From: an uncultured Oscillospiraceae bacterium
Lineage (GTDB): Bacteria > Bacillota_A > Clostridia > Oscillospirales > Oscillospiraceae
Assembly (NCBI GenBank): GCA_900769845.1
Contig: CAAGIF010000179.1
Location: forward strand, 1-17,152
DNA: 17,152 nt
Direction of reading: 5' to 3'
Below, in pieces: positions 1 to 7,347 of the stretch. How positions within the stretch are numbered: position 1 is the first letter of the stretch; every line of letters starts with the position of its first letter. The position numbers and the translations under genes were made by a program. The notes beneath the pieces were generated by a model. It was not told the origin of the DNA. It saw only the letters and a program-made list of their open reading frames with translations, and made no database searches.

Positions 1-479
1 ACAACGTAGACGGCACCTGCAACGGCTGCGGTGCTGACCGTGCTGAGCTGGATGCAAGCATCCGCCAGGTGGTCCATATGTTCCGTATGTACAACCCCAA
101 CACCGGTGAGCATTTCTACACCGGCTCCACCGTAGAGCGTGATGATCTGATTGCAGAAGGTTGGCAGTATGAAGGCATTGCCTTCACCTTCCCTGCCAAT
201 ACCGGCGCTCCTGTATACCGTCTGTTCCAGCCTTCCACCGGTGAGCATCTGTACACCATGAATAAGGCAGAAAAGGAAAAGCTGGAAGCAGCTGGCTGGA
301 ATTACGAAGGCGTCGCATTCAACTCCGCATACAATACCGAGGCTGTGCAGCACCGTCTGCATAACCCCAACGCAACCATCGGCGCTTACCACTTCACCTT
401 CAGTGAAGAAGAAAAGCAGAACCTGATCAATGCCGGTTGGGAATACCAGGGCATCGGCTGGTACAGCTGCTGGAAGTAA
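1..479 (+). CDS. DUF5648-repeat surface protein, C-terminal part
   Basis: The reading frame is open from base 3 and the true start lies upstream of the window. The visible N-terminal part has a C-N-G-C-G motif (bases 18-32) of the kind that ends CxxCG-rich extracellular segments in clostridial surface proteins. Three consecutive modules of about 45 residues follow, at about 75-209, 213-347 and 348-476. Each has the pattern [YH]RL/MxNPNTGEH-[FL]YT, then an acidic helix, then AGWxYEG. This matches the DUF5648 repeat, an extracellular module of unknown function often found with cell-wall or peptidase domains. The third copy is the most divergent, with ATIGAYH in place of TGEH. The protein ends WYSCWK. 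What the missing N-terminal part does cannot be told. Frame and family call are solid; extracellular location is inferred from the family. Confidence 0.85.
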   Translation, partial: NVDGTCNGCGADRAELDASIRQVVHMFRMYNPNTGEHFYTGSTVERDDLIAEGWQYEGIAFTFPANTGAPVYRLFQPSTGEHLYTMNKAEKEKLEAAGWNYEGVAFNSAYNTEAVQHRLHNPNATIGAYHFTFSEEEKQNLINAGWEYQGIGWYSCWK

Positions 480-493
480 AGACATTTCAGCAA

Positions 494-520
494 GTGTCCG
501 AAATAACAAATTTCGTACAC
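494..520. repeat. Imperfect 27-bp inverted repeat in the leader of the small-protein operon
   Basis: GTGT-c-CGAAAT (494-504) is followed by a five-base spacer AACAA and then ATTTCG-t-ACAC (510-520). Ten of eleven positions pair, with one C/T mismatch. It lies just downstream of the DUF5648 stop codon and has no T-tract, so it is not a classical terminator. It could be an operator for a dimeric regulator or an RNA hairpin. Confidence 0.5.
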
Positions 521-550
521 ACCAATTAAATTCAGGCATTTTACTAACCG

Positions 551-582
551 CAACGGGGTCTCCGGAAGCGGAGTCCCCGTTG
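551..582 (+). terminator. Strong GC-rich hairpin, terminator-like but without T-tract
   Basis: CAACGGGG-t-CTCCG (551-564) pairs with CGGAG-t-CCCCGTTG (569-582) around a GAAG loop: 13 base pairs with one T/T mismatch. It follows the DUF5648 gene by 72 bases and precedes the next ribosome binding site by 34 bases. The sequence after the stem (TCCTGCCC) is not T-rich, so it may be a weak terminator, an attenuator or an mRNA-stabilising hairpin. The structure is certain; its role is not. Confidence 0.5.
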
Positions 583-631
583 TCCTGCCCAATTCCCCAA
601 CAAACCAGACAAGAATAAAGGAGGTTTTAGC

Positions 632-916
632 ATGAAGAAACCTTATGTTTCCCCTGTCATTGAGGTGGAACGGTTCGTGCTTACCCAAGCAATAGCAAGC
701 TGCCACAAATCTATGATTATCAGCAGCCATGATGGTGCATGTATTGAGGACAGTAATCTTCCCTACCATTGGAAGGACATCGCCGCAAGCGGTTATTTCT
801 GGACCGACTGTGGTGAGATGCTTACGGTAGAAGCCGAAGATATGTATCAAGATTTGTACGGAGATGACGGTGTCTGTTATCATACCAACGCCAATATGGC
901 CTTCACCTCCCAATGA
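632..916 (+). CDS. Small precursor-like protein with YxxP leader motif and four Cys
   Basis: This is a 94-residue protein with no signal peptide or membrane segment. The start is fixed by an excellent AAAGGAGG site (617-624) seven bases upstream. The N-terminus, KKPYVSPVIEVERF, contains Tyr5-x-x-Pro8 followed by Ile10-Glu11. This resembles leader segments of some lasso-type and related peptide precursors, and also a broad group of small uncharacterised clostridial proteins. The remainder is acidic and aromatic, with Cys24, Cys37, Cys60 and Cys82. The stop overlaps the start of the kinase-like gene (ATGATG at 913-918), so translation is probably coupled. Two genes further on lies a radical SAM/SPASM enzyme. 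Family knowledge suggests a peptide substrate for kinase and radical SAM modification, but this is inferred from context. No cleavage site can be fixed, and it could instead be a stand-alone protein. The gene itself is well supported. Confidence 0.85.
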   Translation: MKKPYVSPVIEVERFVLTQAIASCHKSMIISSHDGACIEDSNLPYHWKDIAASGYFWTDCGEMLTVEAEDMYQDLYGDDGVCYHTNANMAFTSQ

Positions 917-1764
917 TGCAATCGATTGATTTCGGTTTTGCAGGCATTCAAATTCGAATTCTTTCACCGATTCAGATTGAGATTCCCCAGGCAATTCGCC
1001 CCTTTCTGACTGAAGGCCAGTCACCGGATGAGATTTTTCAGATTCAGCTTCTGAACGAGCCCTTATCGTTTTCCCATCCACCGGTGTATTCCTCGTCTTT
1101 ACTGGATGTCTACCGGGAAGCTGACAGTTGGATTCGCGTCCGACCCGGAATGCAGGATCAAAATGGCTGTCAGGTTGCCTGCCGACTTCGCAGCAACGGA
1201 ATGCACACCCTGTATTTCCCCGCTTCGGAGTTTTCCTTACGGTATCCCTCTGTTTTAACTTCCCTGATCTCACCGGAATACCTGCTTTGGCGGCACAGCG
1301 GTTTTCTGCTGCACAGTTCCGTTGTGCGGCTGGAAGGAAAGATCGTTTTGTTCTGCGGTCCATCAGGTATCGGAAAATCCACCCAGGCGGAGCTATGGCG
1401 CACCTATCTGGGGGCGGAAATTCTCAACGGGGACCGTTGCGCAGTCACCCTGCGGCAGGACGGATTTTGGGGCAGCGGTTCTCCCTACTGCGGATCCTCT
1501 GGGATCTACAGCGCAGAGGAAGGTCCCATCGCTGCCATTGTGCTGCTGGAGCAAAGCTCTAAAAATACAATACGAAACACAGCAGCCAAAGAAATCATCC
1601 GGGCTTTTTATCGGGAAACCATAACAAACACCTGGGATCAAGCATATACCCAGCATTCTCTAAGCATTCTGGATTGCTTGATCCAGTCCGTTCCGATTTA
1701 CACACTTTCCTGCCGCCCCGATGAGGACGCGGCGCTACTGGCCTATCAGACCATATACAAGTGA
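913..1764 (+). CDS. HPr kinase-like P-loop protein of a peptide-modification operon
   Basis: The protein has 283 residues. Residues 149-157 form a clear Walker A loop (GPSGIGKST), followed at 171-175 by LNGDR. The latter sits where HPr kinase/phosphorylase has its conserved acidic residues after the P-loop. GSPYCGSSG and IVLLEQSSKN further on are also typical of the HPr-kinase-like group found beside lasso and other RiPP precursors. In those clusters some members phosphorylate a residue of the peptide. The N-terminal 130 residues match no domain I recognise and are not obviously a PqqD-type recognition domain. There is no HPr gene nearby. The start overlaps the small-protein stop by four bases; a second ATG at 916 is equally possible. 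The ATG of the GH20 gene follows its stop after 12 bases. The P-loop fold is confident; a kinase acting on the small protein is inferred. Confidence 0.82.
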   Translation: MMQSIDFGFAGIQIRILSPIQIEIPQAIRPFLTEGQSPDEIFQIQLLNEPLSFSHPPVYSSSLLDVYREADSWIRVRPGMQDQNGCQVACRLRSNGMHTLYFPASEFSLRYPSVLTSLISPEYLLWRHSGFLLHSSVVRLEGKIVLFCGPSGIGKSTQAELWRTYLGAEILNGDRCAVTLRQDGFWGSGSPYCGSSGIYSAEEGPIAAIVLLEQSSKNTIRNTAAKEIIRAFYRETITNTWDQAYTQHSLSILDCLIQSVPIYTLSCRPDEDAALLAYQTIYK

Positions 1765-1776
1765 GGAGTTTTCTTC

Positions 1777-4700
1777 ATGAAAAAGAGATTAAAACGCATC
1801 ATTTCCGCTGTTTTGACATGTATTGTGCTGTTTTCTCTGATTCCGGCAATTCGTGTCTCTGCAGACAATAACGCCAATATTCAGAAGCTGCCTGACAGCT
1901 ATGTTGCTCAGGCTGGTAGCTTTACCATCACGGCAAATTCCCGCTTCCTGCTGGTCAGCGAAAGCGAACCCACTGCAGAGCAGAAAGAATTTGCTCAGTT
2001 CATCAGCCAGCAGTTTGCCGGTGCTGAGCTGCCTTCCAAGACCACCCTTCCCGTAGTATGGGGTCCGGAGAACTACAAGAAGGCAGGCGATATCGTCCTG
2101 ATATTTGACAGTTCCCTGGCAGCAGAGGGTTATAAGGTTGTTGTTGATTCCAACAACATCACTATTACCGGCGCGGACAAGCGCGGTCAGATGTACGGCG
2201 CATTCATGGTCATCAAAACCATGCGCGCCAATAACAGCAAGACCATTTCCGGCTGCACCATTCAGGATACCCCCGATGCAGAGGAGCGTACCGTCCTGCT
2301 GGACTGCGGCAGAAAATACTTCACCGCAGAATGGATCAAAAACTACATCAAGGAAATGGCCTACATGGGCTATAATACCCTTGACTTCCACTTTGCCGAG
2401 GACCAGGGCTTCCGTCTGGACATCTGGGATGAAAAGTATTTTACCAGTTCCAACAAGGATGAAAACGGAAAGCCGAATGACTTCTCCTGGATTTGTGGCG
2501 GTATGGTGTTTGACCGATATTATGGATATGCTGTAAATGGATACTGCGGCGGCATATATGGTCAAGTGCCATATCCGGACGAGAAAAAATATTTGACCAC
2601 CGAGGAAGTCATTGAAATTCTGCAGGTTGCAAAGCAGTATCAGATCGATGTAGTTCCTTCTTTCGATTCTCCTATGCACTGCCAGTACCTGCGCCGCATA
2701 TGGACCGCCCATGTCGGCGGAAGTATTGCAACTGAACTGGTCCGTGATGGTAATAGATACACAGATATCGACAAAAACTACAGCTTTGTTTATAACAACA
2801 AGAAGTATTCTTCTGCCGGTATCACCAGTGTCACTAATCCCGCTGCAGGCCCAACCAGCTACAGCTCATGGGATAATTGGACCATCATCCAATCCAGAGA
2901 TAATGCCGGCACTTACAACACAGGTACCAAGACAATCAACATAACCAATGCTGTTGCTCGGAATCTGCTTCTTGCCATTACCCAGGATTTCGCCGATTTC
3001 TTCAAGAAATACGGCAGTTGCACGGAATTCAATATCTGTGCCGATGAGGTTGCATTCTATACCAACGACTGGTGGGGTACTTATGCCCAAGACGTGCTGA
3101 ACATCAGCAATGGTACCAAGTATGATACCTACATTAATTACATCAATGAGCTCTCCGGGATGCTGGAGTCCAAATACGGCTACAAAGTTCGTATGTTCAA
3201 TGACTTCGTAGACGTGAATGGTACAGGCAATTATGCGCAGCATGTGACCTTTAACCCCAATCTGGAAATTGTCTACTGGACAGTGCCCGAATCTTCCTCC
3301 ACAACCTACGCGGTATCCATTAACTCACTGATTGATTCTACAGGCAACAAATATAAAGTATATAATGCTCTGGAAAACTATAATTATTTCGTTCTAAATT
3401 TGCATGAGATAAAAGAAGGCGTTACATATGCTGACGACCGGTCCGGTTCCCGTGGTCCGTGGTCCCATATTGATGCAGACGAGGTGTACAACAACTGGAA
3501 TCCCACCGTATTCACATATCCCGGAAAAACTGCGAATGTGGTTTCCGCAAATAAGGTATCTGGCGGTTACTTCCTGATTTGGTCGGACTACGCTTCCATG
3601 AATACCGAAGCAGAGATTTGGAACGGTATTGATGCCAACGGCAAATACAATGTCATCGAACGCATGTGGTCTAATGTGACCAAGATGTGGAACTATGATG
3701 TGAACAGTTCCCTGTCCTACTCCAATTTCGCCGCCCTTCGAACCGAGTTCGAGCATTTCCCCGGCTATTCCGGCGACTGCACTGCAGAAAACACCCTCCC
3801 CGCAGCCAAGACTGTGACCCGGGCATATCTGGCAGACCACACCGCCTTGAAGGAACTGCTGGCTCAGAAGATTGACGGCAGCATCTATAACCAGGAATCC
3901 TGGAGCAATTACGAAGCTGCCCGCGCTGAGGCTGTAAAGGTGGACGAGAACTATGGCGCCACCCAGGCAGAACTGGAGGCAGCAGTTGCCAATCTGCAAT
4001 CTGCCATCGACAATCTGTCCACCAAGACCTATATTGCCGACCACACCAAGCTGGTAGCTTTGCTGGAAAAGAGCTTCGACGAGAATGCTTACACCCCCAG
4101 CAGCTGGCAGAACTATCTGGCAGTTTATGCCGCAGGCGAAACTGTACATAAAAACTATGACGCAACCCAGGATGAAGTCGACACTGCGACTTCCAACCTG
4201 CAGGCCGCTATCGACGGTCTGACCCCCCGCGCTGATTTCTCCGAGCTGATTGCTCAGCTGGAAAGAAGCTTCAGCGAAAGCTCCTATACGGAAGACTCCT
4301 GGGCTGATTATAAGGCAGCCCGCGAGGCTGCCCTGACGGTCCGCGGAAATCTCAACGCTACCCAGAAACAGGTGAACGAAGCTATTGAGAGTCTGATTGC
4401 CGCCATTGAGGGCCTGCAGTCCAAGCCCTTCCTCACCATCCAGCATTGGACTTCGGTAGGTGGCGAAAACATTAAGTTTGACGAAACATACAAGGGCGCT
4501 CCGGAAGCAGAAGCCGGCAAGTCCTTCTCCATCGAAATCCCCGGCAGACCCGGCTATGATCTGATTTCTGTGGAGAATTGCCGCTTTGTCCCCTACTCCT
4601 CCGGCGCAGACGGCGGTTACATCACCGGCTACTTCACCGAGCCTGCAACCGTTAAAATTTGGTACACCAATATGCCGGAGACCAAGCAGCTGGAAACCTT

Positions 4701-5169
4701 GACCAAGGCTGATTATGACTCCTCTGCCTACTCCAATGCTTCCTGGAAGGCATATGAAGATGCTATTGCTGCAGCAGAAGCATTCCTTGCAGAAGTATCT
4801 GCTTCTCCCAGCAATTCCACCTATCAGGAGCAGATTCAGGAGCATGTAGAGGCTGTTCTGGCCGCCCGGAATGCGCTGGAAACTGCCAAGCCAGTTGCAG
4901 AAACCAAGATCCTGGATCTGAAGGTTCCTGCGACCACCGTTGCTAAGGGCAAAAAGGCCATTCTGGTCATTACCACTACTACGGATGTCAAGGAGATCAC
5001 CGTTGACGGTGTGAATAAATTTGCCGACTATTACAGTCAGCCCGCAGTTGTGAACGGACAGGCCGTTAAGCTCTGGTACATCACCTTCAGAATCAATGCG
5101 CTCGGAACCGAGGCTTATACTGTCCATGCGGGCAGCGCAACCCAGACCGTGAATATCACATGCAAGTAA
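1777..5169 (+). CDS. Secreted GH20 beta-hexosaminidase-family enzyme with FIVAR repeats
   Basis: The protein has 1130 residues and a signal peptide (KKRLKR, hydrophobic core, likely cut after VSA at residue 29). Residues 30-160 resemble the GH20 N-terminal alpha/beta domain. The catalytic barrel spans about 164-640: HFAEDQGFRLDI matches the family HLTDDQGFRLEI block, and NICADEV carries the expected catalytic pair Asp423-Glu424. Family members release N-acetylhexosamine, or in some cases lacto-N-biose, with substrate-assisted catalysis; the exact substrate cannot be read. Three FIVAR modules follow (about 683-748, 751-816, 817-883), then a beta-rich linker domain (884-970), a FIVAR-like helical segment (970-1045) and a beta-rich end. 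There is no LPXTG, SLH or C-terminal membrane anchor; it ends NITCK. The GAGGAG site overlaps the kinase stop codon. Its 3' end overlaps the radical SAM gene by 10 bases, so it is truly in the operon. Confidence 0.9.
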   Translation: MKKRLKRIISAVLTCIVLFSLIPAIRVSADNNANIQKLPDSYVAQAGSFTITANSRFLLVSESEPTAEQKEFAQFISQQFAGAELPSKTTLPVVWGPENYKKAGDIVLIFDSSLAAEGYKVVVDSNNITITGADKRGQMYGAFMVIKTMRANNSKTISGCTIQDTPDAEERTVLLDCGRKYFTAEWIKNYIKEMAYMGYNTLDFHFAEDQGFRLDIWDEKYFTSSNKDENGKPNDFSWICGGMVFDRYYGYAVNGYCGGIYGQVPYPDEKKYLTTEEVIEILQVAKQYQIDVVPSFDSPMHCQYLRRIWTAHVGGSIATELVRDGNRYTDIDKNYSFVYNNKKYSSAGITSVTNPAAGPTSYSSWDNWTIIQSRDNAGTYNTGTKTINITNAVARNLLLAITQDFADFFKKYGSCTEFNICADEVAFYTNDWWGTYAQDVLNISNGTKYDTYINYINELSGMLESKYGYKVRMFNDFVDVNGTGNYAQHVTFNPNLEIVYWTVPESSSTTYAVSINSLIDSTGNKYKVYNALENYNYFVLNLHEIKEGVTYADDRSGSRGPWSHIDADEVYNNWNPTVFTYPGKTANVVSANKVSGGYFLIWSDYASMNTEAEIWNGIDANGKYNVIERMWSNVTKMWNYDVNSSLSYSNFAALRTEFEHFPGYSGDCTAENTLPAAKTVTRAYLADHTALKELLAQKIDGSIYNQESWSNYEAARAEAVKVDENYGATQAELEAAVANLQSAIDNLSTKTYIADHTKLVALLEKSFDENAYTPSSWQNYLAVYAAGETVHKNYDATQDEVDTATSNLQAAIDGLTPRADFSELIAQLERSFSESSYTEDSWADYKAAREAALTVRGNLNATQKQVNEAIESLIAAIEGLQSKPFLTIQHWTSVGGENIKFDETYKGAPEAEAGKSFSIEIPGRPGYDLISVENCRFVPYSSGADGGYITGYFTEPATVKIWYTNMPETKQLETLTKADYDSSAYSNASWKAYEDAIAAAEAFLAEVSASPSNSTYQEQIQEHVEAVLAARNALETAKPVAETKILDLKVPATTVAKGKKAILVITTTTDVKEITVDGVNKFADYYSQPAVVNGQAVKLWYITFRINALGTEAYTVHAGSATQTVNITCK

Positions 5170-6269
5170 TACAAACTTCTTACATCAAGCGGCGGCTGCT
5201 GGCAAAGGCTGCAGCCGCCGCCCTGCCCATTAGCGGCGCCTTTGAACTGACTCCCCGGTGCAATTTTGCCTGCAAGATGTGCTATGTACGCATGACACCG
5301 GAAACCATGAAGCCCTTTGGCCGGGAAAAAACCGCCGCAGAATGGCTGGCGCTTGCCCGGCAGGCAAAGGACGCGGGTATGGCATTTTTGCTGCTCACCG
5401 GCGGAGAGCCCCTGCTGCGCCAGGATTTCCCCGAGATCTATCGCGGTGTGTCGGAAATGGGTCTTTCCATCTCCATCAACAGCAACGGCGCATTGGTGAC
5501 GAACGAAATCCGGGAACTGTTTACTTCCCTCCCCCCCTCCAATATCAATGTGACCCTCTACGGCGGCGACCCCGAATCCTACGGCGCGCTGTGCGGCAAT
5601 TCGGGGGCTTATGATCAGGTAGTGAACAATCTGAGCTGGTTAACAGACCGCAAGATCCTGGTGAATTTGAATGCTACCATTACGCCCTGGAACAAGGAGC
5701 AAATGTCGCAGATCCAGCGGTTTGCAGACGAACACAACCTGAATCTTCGGCTGACCACCTATAACTTCCCTCCCATACGCCGGGAGGAAGGCGCGGTAAA
5801 TCCCCGGCTGACGCCGGAGGAAGCCGGAATTCTTCGCGCTGTCAATGTGATGCAGCAGGGCGGTATCCCCGTAGTCCAGGAGCTTGCTGGAAAGATAACT
5901 GCCGAAGACCGTATCCAGGAAGAAATCCGGGAACTGGAATGTGGAGATCCCCTGCACTGTTATGCAGGCCGCGCCCAATTCTGGGTCACCTGGAACGGCA
6001 AAATGACCCCCTGCGGTATGCTGAACGGGCCCTCTGCGGATCCCTTTGCATTGGGATTTCAAGCGGCATGGGATCAGTTGCGGCAAGAAACTCTCAAGAT
6101 CCGACTCTGTCCTGATTGTGTGACCTGCCCTGATCGGAACACCTGCGTCAGCTGCGCTGCCGTTACCTCCTCCGAAACCGGAAAATTCGAAGGAAAGCCG
6201 GAGTATGTCTGTGCATTGAACCGGGCATTCCGCAGTAAAATCCTGGAGCTTGCCAAAGATTCCGAATAA
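5160..6269 (+). CDS. Radical SAM/SPASM peptide-modifying-type enzyme
   Basis: The protein has 369 residues. Cys34, Cys38 and Cys41 form the CxxxCxxC motif that binds the SAM-cleaving [4Fe-4S] cluster (TPRCNFACKMC). LLTGGEPLL is the GGE motif that binds SAM. The C-terminal part is a full SPASM domain: Cys267-x12-G-x4-Cys285, then Cys317, Cys320, CxxCx5C at 320-329, Cys332 and Cys351, enough for two auxiliary clusters. The family includes PqqE-like and other enzymes that make thioether or C-C links in peptides, and also anaerobic sulfatase-maturing enzymes. There is no N-terminal peptide-recognition (PqqD-like) extension. ATG 5160 is the only sensible start, since the next Met lies inside the cluster motif. 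No clear ribosome site precedes it, so translational coupling to the GH20 gene (10-base overlap) is likely. The small protein at 632-916 is the best candidate substrate, by context only. Confidence 0.9.
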   Translation: MQVIQTSYIKRRLLAKAAAAALPISGAFELTPRCNFACKMCYVRMTPETMKPFGREKTAAEWLALARQAKDAGMAFLLLTGGEPLLRQDFPEIYRGVSEMGLSISINSNGALVTNEIRELFTSLPPSNINVTLYGGDPESYGALCGNSGAYDQVVNNLSWLTDRKILVNLNATITPWNKEQMSQIQRFADEHNLNLRLTTYNFPPIRREEGAVNPRLTPEEAGILRAVNVMQQGGIPVVQELAGKITAEDRIQEEIRELECGDPLHCYAGRAQFWVTWNGKMTPCGMLNGPSADPFALGFQAAWDQLRQETLKIRLCPDCVTCPDRNTCVSCAAVTSSETGKFEGKPEYVCALNRAFRSKILELAKDSE

Positions 6270-6276
6270 GTAAATG

Positions 6277-6317
6277 CACCCTGCTGCCATCACGGCAAGC
6301 AGGGTGTTTTTTCTTTT
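6277..6317 (+). terminator. Rho-independent terminator of the radical SAM operon
   Basis: CACCCTGCT-GCC (6277-6288) pairs with GGC-a-AGCAGGGTG (6294-6306) across loop ATCAC, with one bulged A. It is followed directly by TTTTTTCTTTT. It starts 8 bases after the radical SAM stop codon and ends the four-gene operon. Confidence 0.93.
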
Positions 6318-6395
6318 ATCCGAAGATACCAAGAATTGCCCAAAAAGCGCCCTCGTTTTTTGTGTATATTCCGCTGAGAAATGGCGTTTCTTTGT

Positions 6396-6424
6396 TTTAC
6401 TTTTCGGAAGTTCTCTGCTATAAT
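6396..6424 (+). promoter_or_regulatory. Sigma-A-type promoter with extended -10 for the PHP gene
   Basis: TATAAT at 6419-6424 is preceded by TGC (an extended -10). TTTACT at 6396-6401 is a 4/6 match to the -35 box with 17-base spacing. The PHP start codon lies 27 bases downstream of the -10. Confidence 0.7.
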
Positions 6425-6450
6425 AAGGGAAAGAAAGGCAGGAATCTTTC

Positions 6451-7287
6451 ATGGTCAAAACCTGTGATTTGCATACCCACTCCGTGTTTTCCGACGGCAC
6501 CTGGACTCCGGCCCAGTTGATCGCCGAAGCAGAGCGGATCGGCCTGTCCGCCATCGCGCTGACGGACCACAACACTGTGGCCGGTCTTCCGGATTTTCTT
6601 GCTGCCGCTGAGGGCAGCTCCGTACGGGCAATTCCGGGAATTGAATTCTCCGTGGATTGGAAGGACATTGAACTGCACATGCTGGGTCTGTTCATCCAAC
6701 CCCAGTATTACGATCCCATTAACGCCCTGCTGAACGAGGGAAAGCGGCTGAAGGAACAAAGCAATCTGGATCTGGTGCAGAAGCTGGCGGGGCTGGGATA
6801 CCCCATAGACTATTTCACCCTGCGGGACGCCTCCCCCACCGGTCAGGTCAACCGGGCCAATATTGCCGCAGAATTGGTGCGGCTGGGATATTTTGCATCT
6901 ATCAAAGAGGCCTTCGACCGGCTTCTCTCCCAAAAACGGGGCTATTACAGTCCTCCGAAGCGGCCGGATGCGCGAAAGATGATTCAGTTCATTCGTTCCA
7001 TTGGCGCAGTATCCGTATTGGCCCATCCGCTGGTCACCCTTGACGAGCAGGAACTGCTTCATTTTTTGGATGAAGACCCCGGAATCCTCCCCGACGCCAT
7101 GGAAACCATTTATTCCACCTATGACGCCGTCACCACCGCCCGGGCAAAGGCGATCGCCCAGGCCTACGGCATGAAGGAAAGCGGCGGCAGTGATTTTCAC
7201 GGGGACATCAAGCCGGATATTCAGCTTGCTGTGGGACGGGGCGCGCTTTTTATCCCCGAAGAAATCGCCGACCGTTTGACTCTGTAA
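6451..7287 (+). CDS. PHP-domain phosphoesterase, RnaAM/TrpH (YciV) type
   Basis: The protein has 278 residues, close to the usual size of this family (E. coli YciV/RnaAM is a little longer). Metal-binding motifs are complete: His8-x-His10 with SDG at 14-16, TDHNT with Asp39 and His40, Glu65 in PGIEFS, His76, His192 in VLAHP, and Asp248-x-His250 in GSDFHG. The central NRANIAAELV...FDRLLSQKRGYYSPP block matches the family-specific insertion of RnaAM-type proteins. These hydrolyse 3',5'-nucleoside bisphosphates or trim short 5' RNA ends in the cytoplasm with three metal ions. The gene has its own promoter, with AGGCAGGAA just before ATG 6451. It lies between a strong terminator and the RDD gene and is probably monocistronic. 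The PHP call is very secure; the exact substrate is inferred from the family. Confidence 0.92.
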   Translation: MVKTCDLHTHSVFSDGTWTPAQLIAEAERIGLSAIALTDHNTVAGLPDFLAAAEGSSVRAIPGIEFSVDWKDIELHMLGLFIQPQYYDPINALLNEGKRLKEQSNLDLVQKLAGLGYPIDYFTLRDASPTGQVNRANIAAELVRLGYFASIKEAFDRLLSQKRGYYSPPKRPDARKMIQFIRSIGAVSVLAHPLVTLDEQELLHFLDEDPGILPDAMETIYSTYDAVTTARAKAIAQAYGMKESGGSDFHGDIKPDIQLAVGRGALFIPEEIADRLTL

Positions 7288-7307
7288 AAATTTGATTAAA
7301 ATAACAT

Positions 7308-7338
7308 AAAAAATCCCGTTCCCATAGTGGATTTTTTT
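7308..7338. terminator. Candidate bidirectional AT-rich terminator
   Basis: AAAAAATCC (7308-7316) and GGATTTTTT (7329-7337) form a nine-base stem around a 12-base loop, with seven T residues at the 3' side. It follows the PHP stop by 20 bases. The stem is weak in GC, so termination may be partial. Confidence 0.45.
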
Positions 7339-7347
7339 CGACAGCTA

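Noticed and set aside
430..618. 62-codon + strand frame overlapping the end of the DUF5648 gene
   Set aside because: It overlaps the hairpins and the end of a well-supported gene in another frame, has no ribosome site and shows no protein-like features.
3394..5127. 577-codon open frame on the - strand opposite the GH20 gene
   Set aside because: No recognisable motifs and no ribosome site; it is a shadow of the codon-biased sense gene with FIVAR and GH20 motifs.
632..6269. Lasso peptide gene cluster
   Set aside because: The leader motif and kinase type are compatible, but no RRE protein, transglutaminase-like peptidase or asparagine-synthetase-like cyclase is present, and the small protein is long and rich in Cys.
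5160..6269. Anaerobic sulfatase-maturing enzyme
   Set aside because: The SPASM architecture fits, but no sulfatase with a CxPxR or SxPxR motif is encoded in the window, and the close coupling to the small-protein operon suggests a different substrate.
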